A stretch of DNA of 64,000 nucleotides. Source: Synechococcus sp. JA-2-3B'a(2-13) (lineage in GTDB: Bacteria; Cyanobacteriota; Cyanobacteriia; Thermostichales; Thermostichaceae). Numbering within the stretch: the stretch's first letter is position 1; every line of letters starts with the position of its first letter. This document shows, in pieces, positions 44,297 to 53,700 of the stretch. The notes below the pieces were generated by a model. It ran no database searches. It had not been told where the DNA came from and was given only the letters and a program-made list of their open reading frames with translations. The stretch is from assembly GCF_000013225.1 (NCBI RefSeq), contig NC_007776.1, positions 2,548,501 to 2,612,500 of the forward strand, written 5' to 3'. The translations under genes were made by a program, and so were the position numbers.

Positions 44297-45301
44297 CTAG
44301 GGGGTGAAATAAACGACCATGAGTTGCAGAACGGTCAACAGGAGAGTTGCTCCCACCATCAAACTCCCCCAAATCCATACAACCTGTCGCAGCAGTCCCA
44401 AGCTTTCCCGCACCACTTGCGGGGTCAAGGGGCGAGCTGGGATCCCCAATTTGGGTTTCACCTTCGGGATCCCCTGATAGAAATTGGTTCCCCCCAATTG
44501 GATCTGCAGCCGCCAGGCAAAAGCCGCTTCGCTCCACCCGGAATTGGGGCTGGGATCCGCTTGCGCGTCCTGACGACACCGCTGCCAGAACCCCCAAGGA
44601 TCCCGGCTGAGCAGCGCCAGCGTGAGCACCGTCAGGCGGCAGGGCAGCCAAGTCAGCCCATCCTCACAGCGGGCCGGCACCGTGCCCAAATGGGTGAAAG
44701 GGGGGTGGCGGTAGCCCACCATAGAATCCAGCGTGCTGCTGGCCTTGTAGGCTAGGGCCAAGGGCGCCCCTCCCAAGAAGGCGTAGAACAGAGGGGCAGT
44801 TGCTCCGTCGGGAGTATTTTCGGCCACCGTCTCAATCAGCGCCCGCAAAATCTCCGATGCCGTCAGGTGCTCTGTATCCCGCCCCACGTAGCGGCTGAGA
44901 CGTTGACGGGCCTCCGGCAGATCCTCTTTTTCCAAGGGATCCAACACCTCCAACGTAGCAAAGCGCAGGCTGCGCCCTCCCAGACAACTGGCCATGAGGG
45001 TTACCTGCATGAGGATCCCTGCCCAGGGATGGATGGCATTGCCGATGGCGACCAGCCCCCAGCCTATGCCGTAGGATCCCCCCACCAAAGTTAGGGTGAG
45101 AACTGCCCCGCCCCACTGTTGTGCTCGCGGAGTTGAGCAGTGCTTGAGGATATAGCCTTGCCCCCAGGCAATAACAGCCCCCATCACCCGCACTGGATGA
45201 GGCCAACCCCAGGGATCCGCCAGCAGATAATCCAAAGCCAAAGCTGCCGCCAGCACCAGCCCGGCAGTCGGTTGGGCCGGGAAAAACAGCGATGACTCCA
45301 T
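44297..45301 (-). CDS. cbiB: Adenosylcobinamide-phosphate synthase
   Basis: The 334-residue membrane enzyme attaches the aminopropanol arm in cobalamin (in cyanobacteria, pseudocobalamin) synthesis. Signatures are LDYLLADPWGWPHPVRVMG near the N-terminus, RRYVGRDTEHLTASEILRAL-like (SRYVGRDTEHLTASEI), AENTPDGATAPLFYAFLGGA and YKASSTLDSMVGYRHPPF. ATG 45301 is used; a longer frame to 45370 would overlap the Rrf2 gene. It follows the Rrf2 gene by 13 bp on the same strand, so the two are probably cotranscribed. Confidence 0.92.
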   Translation of the reverse strand: MESSLFFPAQPTAGLVLAAALALDYLLADPWGWPHPVRVMGAVIAWGQGYILKHCSTPRAQQWGGAVLTLTLVGGSYGIGWGLVAIGNAIHPWAGILMQVTLMASCLGGRSLRFATLEVLDPLEKEDLPEARQRLSRYVGRDTEHLTASEILRALIETVAENTPDGATAPLFYAFLGGAPLALAYKASSTLDSMVGYRHPPFTHLGTVPARCEDGLTWLPCRLTVLTLALLSRDPWGFWQRCRQDAQADPSPNSGWSEAAFAWRLQIQLGGTNFYQGIPKVKPKLGIPARPLTPQVVRESLGLLRQVVWIWGSLMVGATLLLTVLQLMVVYFTP

Positions 45302-45314
45302 CCCGCCAGCAGGC

Positions 45315-45770
45315 TCAAACCACAAATCCACTCTCCTGATCCTGAGCCGCCTGCCAGCTCCGAACATCAAAATACAGATCTTCCAAGGTGGTTTCCTCCA
45401 GCACCTGCTGCACTTGCCGAGCGATCCGCTTCCACAGGGCTTCCGTCACCCAGTCCAGCCGCTCCGCCGAATACACGGCTGTGGCGTCAGAACTCTCCAC
45501 AAGAGGATCCAAGGATTCTCCCACTGCCGCCAAAATGGCGCTGATCGGGATCCGCCGCGGCGCCCGTGCCAACCGGTAGCCTCCCTGGGCCCCCCGTTGG
45601 GAACAAACCAAGCCGGCCTGGCGCAACTCAATCAGCAACTTTTCCAGGTAGGGAGCTGGGATCCCCTGTCGCTGAGCAATGGCCCGCACCGAAGCCATTT
45701 GCCCGGAGCCGAGCATCGCCAGATCCAACAAAGCTTTGATGCTATAGGTGGCCCGCGTTGTCAAGCGCAC
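45315..45770 (-). CDS. Rrf2-family transcriptional regulator
   Basis: The 151-residue protein from GTG 45770 (seven bases after GGAGAGG) begins VRLTTRATYSIKALLDLAML, the classic Rrf2 start. The winged helix includes VRAIAQRQGIPAPYLEKLLI and QRGAQGGYRLARAP. Only one cysteine is present in the effector part, so it does not appear to bind an Fe-S cluster as IscR does; a CymR-like role in sulfur metabolism is possible. The promoter region upstream is occupied by a five-fold 24-bp tandem array. Confidence 0.87.
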   Translation of the reverse strand: MRLTTRATYSIKALLDLAMLGSGQMASVRAIAQRQGIPAPYLEKLLIELRQAGLVCSQRGAQGGYRLARAPRRIPISAILAAVGESLDPLVESSDATAVYSAERLDWVTEALWKRIARQVQQVLEETTLEDLYFDVRSWQAAQDQESGFVV

Positions 45771-45807
45771 CGGGATCCCTCTCCGCAGCACTTCTCGATC
45801 CTGCCAT

Positions 45808-45927
45808 AGGACTCCGTCCCGCTACCGCGAAAGGACTCCGTCCCGCTACCGCGAAAGGACTCCGTCCCGCTACCGCGAAAGGACTCCGTCCCGCTACCGC
45901 GAAAGGACTCCGTCCCGCTACCGCGAA
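45808..45927 (-). repeat. Tandem array of five identical 24-bp repeat units
   Basis: Five perfect copies in a row make exactly 120 bp. On the minus strand each reads TTCGCGGTAGCG, then GGAC-GGA-GTCC-T. The array starts 38 bp upstream of the Rrf2 start codon and ends about 120 bp before rsmI, so it lies in the shared divergent promoter region. Perfect identity suggests recent amplification. Confidence 0.95.
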
Positions 45928-46048
45928 AGGCAGATGCTTGGGTATCGGGGCACCGGCCAAGAGAGGTTAATCTGGGGATCCGAGGCGATCTCTAATTGCT
46001 CTAATTGGCTATTGTCTGGTTATCGGCAGCTCAGCCTTGGAGCTCGGG

Positions 46049-47038
46049 ATGGAACACCCCACCGCCAGCCTTTATTTGGTGGCTACCCCCATCGGCAACC
46101 GCGAAGACATCACCCTGCGGGCGCTGCGGGTTTTGCGGGAAGTGGACTGGGTGGCGGCAGAAGATACTCGCCACTCCGGCCAGCTTCTTAAACATTTTCA
46201 AATCTCCGCCCGCCTCATCAGCTATCACGAGCACAACGCTGCCCAGCGGATCCCGCAACTCCTGAAGTATCTGTCGGCGGGCCAGTCGGTGGCCCTGATC
46301 AGCGATGCCGGCACCCCCGCCATTTCCGATCCGGGAGAAGAGCTGGTGCGTGCCTGCATTCAAGCCGGGATCCCGGTGATCCCTGTGCCGGGGCCGGTAG
46401 CTGCTGTTGCCGCCTTGACCGCTTCGGGCCTGCCTACAGGACGATTCGTGTTCGAGGGATTTTTACCTCTTAAACCCAGCCAACGACAAGCCCGCCTGCG
46501 GCAGTTGGCCCAAGAAGAGCGCACCGTCGTTCTCTATGAAGCCCCCCATCGCCTGCGCCAAACTCTGCAGGATCTGCTGGATCACTGCGGCCCAGAGCGG
46601 CAGATCGTGCTGGCGCGGGAGCTGACCAAGCTGTATGAGTCCTTCTGGCGGGGATCCCTGGCAGCAGCTCTGGAGCACTGCGCTGCTCAGCCGCCCCGAG
46701 GGGAGTTCACCCTCTTGCTTGAGGGATATGTGGGTGCCGTTCCCAGCCCTAACCCTGCCAGAGGCGGGACGGAGTCCTTGAATGGGCGGGGAGACAGTGA
46801 ATCGGAAGCGGAAATTCGTCAAGAAATGGCCCGATTGCTGGCCGAAGGCCTGTCCCGGTCTGCAGCCAGCCGCCGGTTGGCCCAGCGTCTGCAGGGATCC
46901 CCCATCTGGACGCGGCGCCGCCTTTACAATCTATCCTTGCAGCTTGAGCCGCTCCCCAGTTCTGGCGGGACGGAGTCCTTTTCTGAGTACGTCAGCGCTC
47001 CACATTGTTTCCAAGACAACAGCGAGACCGAGTCCTGA
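46049..47038 (+). CDS. rsmI: 16S rRNA (cytidine-1402-2'-O)-methyltransferase RsmI
   Basis: The 329-residue protein from ATG 46049 (after GGAG) has the tetrapyrrole-methylase fold with YLVATPIGNREDITLRALRV (near 9), EDTRHSGQLLKHF, ALISDAGTPAISDPGEELVR and GFLPLKPSQRQARL. RsmI methylates C1402 in the ribosomal P site. It is longer than usual: two 24-bp dispersed repeats lie in the C-terminal part, one in a linker (NPARGGTESLNGRG) and one forming part of the tail (SSGGTESFSEYV). The added residues are outside the catalytic core. Confidence 0.92.
   Translation: MEHPTASLYLVATPIGNREDITLRALRVLREVDWVAAEDTRHSGQLLKHFQISARLISYHEHNAAQRIPQLLKYLSAGQSVALISDAGTPAISDPGEELVRACIQAGIPVIPVPGPVAAVAALTASGLPTGRFVFEGFLPLKPSQRQARLRQLAQEERTVVLYEAPHRLRQTLQDLLDHCGPERQIVLARELTKLYESFWRGSLAAALEHCAAQPPRGEFTLLLEGYVGAVPSPNPARGGTESLNGRGDSESEAEIRQEMARLLAEGLSRSAASRRLAQRLQGSPIWTRRRLYNLSLQLEPLPSSGGTESFSEYVSAPHCFQDNSETES
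46755..46778 (+). repeat. 24-bp dispersed repeat unit in rsmI, first
   Basis: The 5' half is degenerate (CTGCCAGAGGCG), then GGAC-GGA-GTCC-T. In frame with rsmI. Confidence 0.65.
46956..46979 (+). repeat. 24-bp dispersed repeat unit in rsmI, second
   Basis: The 5' half is degenerate (CCAGTTCTGGCG), then GGAC-GGA-GTCC-T. It contributes residues GGTES near the C-terminus of RsmI. Confidence 0.65.
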
Positions 47039-47042
47039 GGTG

Positions 47043-47066
47043 TTCGCGTTAGCGGGACGGAGTCCT
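47043..47066 (+). repeat. 24-bp dispersed repeat unit directly before a start codon
   Basis: The unit reads TTCGCGTTAGCG, then GGAC-GGA-GTCC-T, and the next three bases are the response regulator ATG. The only Shine-Dalgarno-like sequence is the GGAG formed by the loop and second stem arm of the unit itself. Confidence 0.85.
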
Positions 47067-47768
47067 ATGGCACGGATTTTATTGGTGGACGATGAAGTGG
47101 AGTTGGCCGATTCTCTGGCCCAGCAACTGAGGCGAGAGGGCTACACGGTGGACGTGGCCTACACGGGGGGGCGAGCCTGGGAACTGCTGCAAAAGACGGG
47201 ATCCCTGCCCTACAATCTGCTGGTCTTGGATTGGATGTTGCCGGAGCTCTCCGGGCTTTCCCTCTGTCAGCGGGTACGGCAGGTGGATTGCACCACCCCT
47301 ATCCTGTTTCTGACGGCCAAAGATACCCTAGACGACCGGGTGGAAGGGCTGGATGCCGGGGCAGATGATTACTTGGTGAAGCCGTTCGAGCTGCGGGAAC
47401 TGCTGGCGCGGGTGCGGGCCCTCTTGCGGCGAACCACAGGTACTGGAGAAGGGATCCCTCGCCTACAGATAGGGGATTTGGAGCTGGATCGGGAGAACCA
47501 GGTGGCCTACCGGCAGGGGCGGATGATCCACCTCTCCCAAAAAGAGTTTCGCCTGCTGGAGTACTTCATGACCCACCCCGGCCAGTTGCTCACCCACGAC
47601 CAGATCTACGAGCAGGTGTGGGCCGGAGAGGATCCCCCCAGCAGCAACGTCTTGGCAGCCCAGGTGCGCCTGCTGCGGCGCCGCCTCAGGTTGCCCGGGG
47701 CAGCAGAATTGATCCACGCCGTCTACGGCAAGGGCTATCGCTTCGGGCCTGTCGCCGGGGATCCCTAG
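47067..47768 (+). CDS. OmpR/PhoB-type response regulator (RppA-like)
   Basis: The 233-residue protein has a receiver domain (MARILLVDDEVELADSLAQQ; phosphorylated Asp in LLVLDWMLPELSG; Thr in LFLTAKD; Lys in YLVKPFELRELLARV). A winged-helix DNA-binding domain with SQKEFRLLEYFMTHPGQLLT and IHAVYGKGYRFGPV follows. It resembles cyanobacterial RppA/NrsR-type regulators; no partner kinase is adjacent. It starts 28 bp after rsmI, and 24 of those bases are a dispersed repeat. It converges with atpD. Confidence 0.9.
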   Translation: MARILLVDDEVELADSLAQQLRREGYTVDVAYTGGRAWELLQKTGSLPYNLLVLDWMLPELSGLSLCQRVRQVDCTTPILFLTAKDTLDDRVEGLDAGADDYLVKPFELRELLARVRALLRRTTGTGEGIPRLQIGDLELDRENQVAYRQGRMIHLSQKEFRLLEYFMTHPGQLLTHDQIYEQVWAGEDPPSSNVLAAQVRLLRRRLRLPGAAELIHAVYGKGYRFGPVAGDP

Positions 47769-47952
47769 CAGCCGTCCCACCTGTAGATAAAACCAAGGCT
47801 CCCCCGAAAAGAAGGAGCCCTGCCGGGTCTGGGGAGCGCTTTCAGTCAGCAATGCCACCAGGGCGTTCCCCCCTTCAACCCTGGGGAGCCCAGTCGCCGC
47901 GCTATCGGCAACTCCCCTCTCCTCCTGTGGGAAAGGGGCTGGGGGTGAGGGA
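47769..47952. terminator. Bidirectional terminator-like palindrome between convergent genes
   Basis: The stretch contains CTCCCCTCTCC, a 12-base spacer and GGGGCTGGGGGTGAG, near 47912-47950, which can pair loosely. Near 47797 AAGGCTCCCCCGAAAAG and 47810 GAAGGAGCCC form a second hairpin (GGCTCC/GGAGCC). Similar AGCCCCT/AGAGGGG motifs occur at other gene ends in the window. Probably ends both the response regulator and atpD transcripts. Confidence 0.55.
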
Positions 47953-49395
<1,443 letters not shown>

Positions 49396-49570
49396 TCAGC
49401 TCCTTGTGTGCTCAGTTATCGACTCAGCAATGCCGGGTGTAAATCATTATCATCATACAAGGGATCCCAGTTGCTGCCGCACTTTTGCCTGTCCAGCCTA
49501 TGGGGGATCCCCGGCAGAGTGGGCTTTTCTTCGCTACCCTAGAGCTAGGTAAGACAGGGGGTTGCCAGCG

Positions 49571-50233
49571 ATGAGCCACTACGGAGGCCGTATTGCACAG
49601 CTCAGCTCCGTTAGGTTGGGAGGACGGCGTTCCCGCCCGCGTCGGGGCCGGGCCCTACAACTGGGGATCCTCGGCTTTTTGCTGGGGCTGGGGGCGATGG
49701 GGGCAGCCTGGTGGTACACCATTGGGCCGCGGCAGACGCTTTCCTTGTATTGGCTGACCAGTGCCGACAACTCCATTTACTATGTGCAGCAAGAGCGCAC
49801 GGTTCGCGCCTTCGACGCTCAGGAAGCCATCCGCCTGGCTCTGGAGGAGCTGATTGCCGGCCCCAGGGATCCCCACCTTACCAGCGCCATTCCACCCCAG
49901 ACGCGGGTGTTGGATGTGCGGGTGGAAGGTGACGATATTTTTCTCAATTTTTCCCCAGAGTTTACCCAGGGGGGGGGAGCCACGGCAATGATGAGCCGGG
50001 TCACGCAGGTGCTCTACACCGCCACCAGCCAAAACCCCGGCGCCCGGGTTTGGATCTCGGTGGAAGGCCGTGCCCTAGAAGTGCTGGGGGGAGAGGGGCT
50101 GATCCTGGATCAACCCCTGACACGGGCCTCGTTTGTGCCCAGCTTTCAGCTGCCAGCGGAGCCGGCAACCCCGAAGGACTCCGCCCCCCTAACGGGGTCG
50201 CCAAAGCGTCGCCTAGCGATAACGGCTTCTTGA
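49571..50233 (+). CDS. GerMN-domain protein, membrane-anchored
   Basis: The 220-residue protein has a basic N-terminus (RLGGRRSRPRRGRALQLG), one membrane helix (ILGFLLGLGAMGAAWWY) and a GerMN domain (about 60-170) with LYWLTSADNSIYYVQQERTV, ALEELIAGPRDPHLTSAIPP, VLDVRVEGDDIFLNFSPEF and a VTQVLYTATSQNPGARVWIS stretch. GerMN proteins are probably envelope proteins that bind peptidoglycan or partner proteins. The start is ATG 49571 or 49562. A 24-bp repeat (50175-50198) lies in frame in the C-terminal tail (PKDSAPLTGSP). Confidence 0.82.
   Translation: MSHYGGRIAQLSSVRLGGRRSRPRRGRALQLGILGFLLGLGAMGAAWWYTIGPRQTLSLYWLTSADNSIYYVQQERTVRAFDAQEAIRLALEELIAGPRDPHLTSAIPPQTRVLDVRVEGDDIFLNFSPEFTQGGGATAMMSRVTQVLYTATSQNPGARVWISVEGRALEVLGGEGLILDQPLTRASFVPSFQLPAEPATPKDSAPLTGSPKRRLAITAS
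50175..50198 (-). repeat. 24-bp dispersed repeat unit with altered first stem
   Basis: On the minus strand it reads ACCCCGTTAGGG, then GGGC-GGA-GTCC-T. The first hairpin stem, CCC/GGG instead of the usual CGC/GCG, is still paired, and the second is paired with one G-T wobble. Confidence 0.65.
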
Positions 50234-50243
50234 GACGGAAACC

Positions 50244-51011
50244 ATGAGCTGGTTGCAGCGGGTGGGCAGCAGTTTTCTCCTGGCCGGCCAGGTGATTTTG
50301 CATCTGATGCGGGGTCGTATCCATCGCCGCAACACCCTGGATCAGCTTTCGGCGGTGGGTCTGGAGTCGCTGCTGATTGTTTTGATTACGGCGGTGGTGA
50401 TCAGCGGTGTTTTCACCATCCAGTTGGCGCGGGAGTTCATCAACTTTGGCGCTTCCTCGCTAATTGGGGGGGTTTTGGCGATTGCCCTTGCCCGCGAGCT
50501 GACACCGGTGGTGACGGCCGTGATCTTGGCCGGACGGGTGGGATCCGCCTTTGCCGCCGAGCTGGGCACCATGAAGGTCACGGAGCAGATCGACGCTCTG
50601 CTGTTGTTACGCACCGATCCGGTGGATTATCTGGTGATCCCGCGGGTGCTGGCTGCGGGGCTGATGCTGCCGGTGCTCACCATCCTCTCCCTGCTGACGG
50701 GGCTGGTGGGGGGGATGATCATCTGCGCTTCGGCCTACAACATCTCTCCTGCAGTGTTTCTCAACTCGGCGCAAACCCTTCTGAGCTCCTGGGATTTGCT
50801 CGTCTGTTGTTTGAAGGCGATGGTGTTTGGGTCTTTGATCGCCATTGTCGGCTCCAACTGGGGCCTTTCCACCAGCGGGGGAGCCAAGGGGGTGGGTCGC
50901 TCCACCACCGATGCAGTGGTTACGGCGCTGCTGGGCGTGTTTGTCACCAACTTCCTTATTTCTTGGCTGTTGTTTCAGGGGCCGGGGAGCGCCCTCAGCC
51001 GCGCGTTGTAG
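50244..51011 (+). CDS. MlaE-family ABC transporter permease (lipid transport)
   Basis: The 255-residue membrane protein is an MlaE/YrbE/TGD1-type permease: TLDQLSAVGLESLLIVLITA, SGVFTIQLAREFINFGA, the MlaE signature LARELTPVVTAVILAGRVGSA-like run (ALARELTPVVTAVILAGRVG), then GTMKVTEQIDALLLL and STTDAVVTALLGVFVTNFL. It would move lipids between membranes together with an MlaF-type ATPase and an MCE protein. Neither is adjacent. It starts 10 bp after the GerMN stop. Confidence 0.92.
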   Translation: MSWLQRVGSSFLLAGQVILHLMRGRIHRRNTLDQLSAVGLESLLIVLITAVVISGVFTIQLAREFINFGASSLIGGVLAIALARELTPVVTAVILAGRVGSAFAAELGTMKVTEQIDALLLLRTDPVDYLVIPRVLAAGLMLPVLTILSLLTGLVGGMIICASAYNISPAVFLNSAQTLLSSWDLLVCCLKAMVFGSLIAIVGSNWGLSTSGGAKGVGRSTTDAVVTALLGVFVTNFLISWLLFQGPGSALSRAL

Positions 51012-51022
51012 CCACTTCTGCT

Positions 51023-51046
51023 GTCCCGTTAGCGTTGCGGAGCAAT
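51023..51046 (+). repeat. 24-bp dispersed repeat unit, TTGC-stem type
   Basis: The unit reads GTCCCGTTAGCG, then TTGC-GGA-GCAA-T. It lies in the 50-bp gap between the MlaE-type permease gene and sdhB, just before the sdhB ribosome-binding site. Confidence 0.75.
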
Positions 51047-51061
51047 AGGGAGAGAGCTAGG

Positions 51062-52129
51062 ATGGGATCCCCTTTCCCTTCAGCGGTGCAGAGCACTTTG
51101 CGAGTAGAATTTCAGATTTTCCGACAGTTGCCGCCGGAGCCGCCCCGCTGGCAGTCCTTCTGGCTGGAGACATCCCCTGGCGCCACCATTCTCGATTGCC
51201 TCAACCAGATCAAGTGGGAGCAGGATGGCAGCTTGGCCTTCCGCAAAAACTGCCGCAACACCATCTGTGGCAGTTGCGCCATGCGCATCAACGGTAGGGC
51301 AGCCTTGGCTTGTGGCCGACATGTGGGCGAAGAGCTGGATCCCCGCAGCCCCCAGCCGCAGCCTATTCGCATCGGCCCTCTGGGAAACCTGCCCGTTCTG
51401 CGGGATCTGGTGGTGGATATGCAGCCCTTCTGGAACGATCTCAGCCGGGTGGATCCCTTTGTCAGCACGGCGGGGCGACGCATCCCGGAGCGAGAGTTTT
51501 TACAGCTGCCTGCCGAACGGGAGCATCTCAACGCTGCCGGTGGCTGTATTCTCTGCGGAGCCTGCTATTCCGATTGCAATGCCAAAGAGGTGAACCCAGA
51601 GTTTGTCGGCCCCCATGCTCTGGCCAGAGCCAACCGCCTCGTCCAAGACAGCCGCGACAGCCAACGGGAACAACGCCTGCAGGCTCTGGATAGCTTGGCT
51701 GGTGTCTGGGGCTGTACCCGCTGCTGGAACTGCAACAGCGTCTGCCCGATGGGCGTGGCACCTCTGGATCAAATCACCGAACTCAAACAGGGGATCCTCT
51801 CCCGCCCTGTAGACAAGACCGCTGCTCTGCCCACCGACCGTTCCCGCCAGCACGCTGTTCGCGCTATTCGGACGGAGTCCTTGCCCATAGCCATCCGCCA
51901 CCGCAAGACTCTGGTGCAACTGGTGCGCTCCGGTGGTTGGATAGATGAGCGCCGCTTTGCCCTGCAGGTGGTGGGCCGGGATCCCAAAGGGCTGCTCAGC
52001 TTGGTGCCTCTGGGGCTGCGCCTGTTGGTCAGGGGCAAATTTCCCTTTCGCTTCCAGCCCTCTTCAGGGGCGGCGACGGTACGGCGGCTTATCGACACAG
52101 TTAGGCAGGAAGGAAGGGATCCCCTCTAG
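51062..52129 (+). CDS. sdhB: Succinate dehydrogenase/fumarate reductase iron-sulfur subunit
   Basis: The 355-residue protein from ATG 51062 (after AGGGAGAGAGC) has the plant-type 2Fe-2S motif CRNTICGSCAMRINGRAALAC (cysteines near 73, 78, 81, 93) and the two C-terminal cluster motifs CILCGACYSDC and CTRCWNCNSVCPMG. It passes electrons from SdhA to the quinone pool in thylakoids. It is longer than most SdhB (about 240-330), partly because a 24-bp dispersed repeat at 51858 encodes VRAIRTES in a linker and the C-terminus is extended. Overlaps the convergent cyclophilin gene by 4 bp. Confidence 0.92.
   Translation: MGSPFPSAVQSTLRVEFQIFRQLPPEPPRWQSFWLETSPGATILDCLNQIKWEQDGSLAFRKNCRNTICGSCAMRINGRAALACGRHVGEELDPRSPQPQPIRIGPLGNLPVLRDLVVDMQPFWNDLSRVDPFVSTAGRRIPEREFLQLPAEREHLNAAGGCILCGACYSDCNAKEVNPEFVGPHALARANRLVQDSRDSQREQRLQALDSLAGVWGCTRCWNCNSVCPMGVAPLDQITELKQGILSRPVDKTAALPTDRSRQHAVRAIRTESLPIAIRHRKTLVQLVRSGGWIDERRFALQVVGRDPKGLLSLVPLGLRLLVRGKFPFRFQPSSGAATVRRLIDTVRQEGRDPL
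51858..51881 (+). repeat. 24-bp dispersed repeat unit inserted in sdhB
   Basis: The unit reads TTCGCGCTATTC, then GGAC-GGA-GTCC-T. It adds eight in-frame codons after the last cluster motif. Confidence 0.75.
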
Positions 52130-53232
52130 GCTCCAGTTTTGAGGTTGTCTTGGCCGGAAATCAATCTGGCACTCAAAATCCGATCCCCCACTTTGATGTG
52201 GCGCAGCACCTCCGTTCCCTCGGTAACGTAGCCGAACACCGCATAGCGGCCATCCATCAGGTTGAGCCCAGCGGGGGTGAGATCCGGTTCGGCCATGAAG
52301 ATGAAAAACTGGGAAGAAGCGCTGTTGGGATCGTCGGGATAGCGGGCCATGGCCACCGTCCCTTCGGCAGAAAAAGGCAAGGCCGGCTCCACATCCCACA
52401 GGCCCATCTGATCAAAAGTTTGGCCGTAGCGGGGCATCACCTCGCCTTTGGCGCGAATCTCCATAGGAATGGTGCGAATTTTTCCGGTGGCGGGATCCAC
52501 ATAGCCATCGGCAGGGCCAGGGGGATCCCCGGCCTGCGCCAGGAAGAAGGTCTCCACCCGGTCAAAGGTCAGGCCATCGTAGAAGCCCCGCTGCACCAAG
52601 TCGGCGAAGTTGCCGGCAGTGAGGGGGGCGCTGTAGCCATCCAAGGTGATCACCATGCGCCCAGCGGTGGTGTTTAGCTCCACCTCTGCCCGCCCCAAGA
52701 GCTGAGGTTTGTCGGCATACTCAGCAGGCACTGTGTAGGGGAAAGCCCCCACCCAGTTGTTTTCGAGGGATCCCAACTCGTCCACTAGACGGTCGTAGGC
52801 AGCGCGGGCCTCTTCTTTGCCTTTGGATTTGCGCTCGCTGGCTTGGCCGATCACCCGCAACTGCTCCCGCAGCGCAGCCATCTGTTCAGAGGCTGGGGTC
52901 ACCCGATCCGGAGGCAAGCTGGCCAGCAGGGAATCTCCATGGCGATCCAAGAGGTGCTCTACCTGGCGCACATCTCCCCGCACTGCCGACCAGCGGTTGT
53001 ACTTCAGGTCGGCGTCGATTTTGGAGATGGCTTCATCAACCTCCAGCAGCTTCGTTTCTGAGATGGGTAGCGCCCGCCGCAAGAGGGTACGTGGATCGGT
53101 AATGGCATCCCCCTGGGGCAGAGCCAAGGCCGGGATCCCCCAGAGCGCCACCCCGCAGAGCAGAGCAGCTACGTAGAGGCCAATCCGGCAAAGGGATCCC
53201 CATTGCCAAAATCCTTGGGCACGCTGCGTCAT
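52126..53232 (-). CDS. Cyclophilin-type peptidyl-prolyl isomerase, CYP38/TLP40-like
   Basis: The 368-residue protein from ATG 53232 starts with a signal/anchor helix (IGLYVAALLCGVALWGIPALA). It has a helical N-terminal domain (about 45-170, including EVDEAISKIDADLKYNRWSA) and a C-terminal cyclophilin domain (about 180-365) with AGNFADLVQRGFYDGLTFDR, SSQFFIFM and GRYAVFGYVTEGTEVL. This two-domain form matches the thylakoid lumen CYP38 group (sll0408 in Synechocystis), which helps photosystem II assembly. The catalytic residues of classic cyclophilins are only partly kept, as in CYP38. Confidence 0.9.
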   Translation of the reverse strand: MTQRAQGFWQWGSLCRIGLYVAALLCGVALWGIPALALPQGDAITDPRTLLRRALPISETKLLEVDEAISKIDADLKYNRWSAVRGDVRQVEHLLDRHGDSLLASLPPDRVTPASEQMAALREQLRVIGQASERKSKGKEEARAAYDRLVDELGSLENNWVGAFPYTVPAEYADKPQLLGRAEVELNTTAGRMVITLDGYSAPLTAGNFADLVQRGFYDGLTFDRVETFFLAQAGDPPGPADGYVDPATGKIRTIPMEIRAKGEVMPRYGQTFDQMGLWDVEPALPFSAEGTVAMARYPDDPNSASSQFFIFMAEPDLTPAGLNLMDGRYAVFGYVTEGTEVLRHIKVGDRILSARLISGQDNLKTGA

Positions 53233-53357
53233 GGTTCCTACCGACTGCAAAACCACTCCTGTCTCAGCCTGACATCCCACCGTCACAGGCGGCAAGCGCT
53301 GTCAAACCTCGATAGATATCTCCACGACTGGCTCACTCCACCTGGGGGAAAGCCGTC

Positions 53358-53381
53358 ATCGCTACGCAACGCTTTTGCGAC
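53358..53381 (-). repeat. 24-bp dispersed repeat unit, TTGC-stem type
   Basis: On the minus strand it reads GTCGCAAAAGCG, then TTGC-GTA-GCGA-T, with one mismatch in the second stem. It lies between the cyclophilin gene and the 272-bp repeat. Confidence 0.7.
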
Positions 53382-53425
53382 CGCAATAGCGGGACCAACT
53401 TCTCCAAGGGCATGGCTACACGGCT

Positions 53426-53697
53426 CTGATACATTCACGCTGAACTCCCCTGAACATGGTTCAGGAAAGAAGCGATCGCATCCTGCCTATCTCTGAGCAG
53501 GAAGGCGGTATCCCGCAAAGCCCTGAGGAATACCCCCCGAGCGCTTTCCCCCTTCACTTCCCGGCAACCGTTGCGGTGGACTCAAGGATCAGGGGGAAAC
53601 TTGGTCTACTATATCCCTCTCAATGACTTTTGCCAAACCGCCTAAAGCTCAGTAAATTCAGCAAAGTTCAGGGTTTTGGGGGTTAGAGGCATGCTCC
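53426..53697 (+). repeat. 272-bp MITE-like repeat, copy 2
   Basis: It is identical to the repeat at 12350-12621 except for one base. It ends three bases before the stop codon of the vWA gene fragment, so it inserted at the very end of, or just beyond, that gene. The near identity of two copies 41 kb apart points to recent movement or gene conversion. Confidence 0.85.
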
Positions 53698-53700
53698 TAC

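Noticed and set aside
45808-45927. CRISPR-like array
   Set aside because: The five units are directly adjacent with no spacers, and no cas gene is near.
52150-52677. Plus-strand open frame opposite the cyclophilin gene
   Set aside because: An antisense shadow; the minus-strand cyclophilin is unambiguous.
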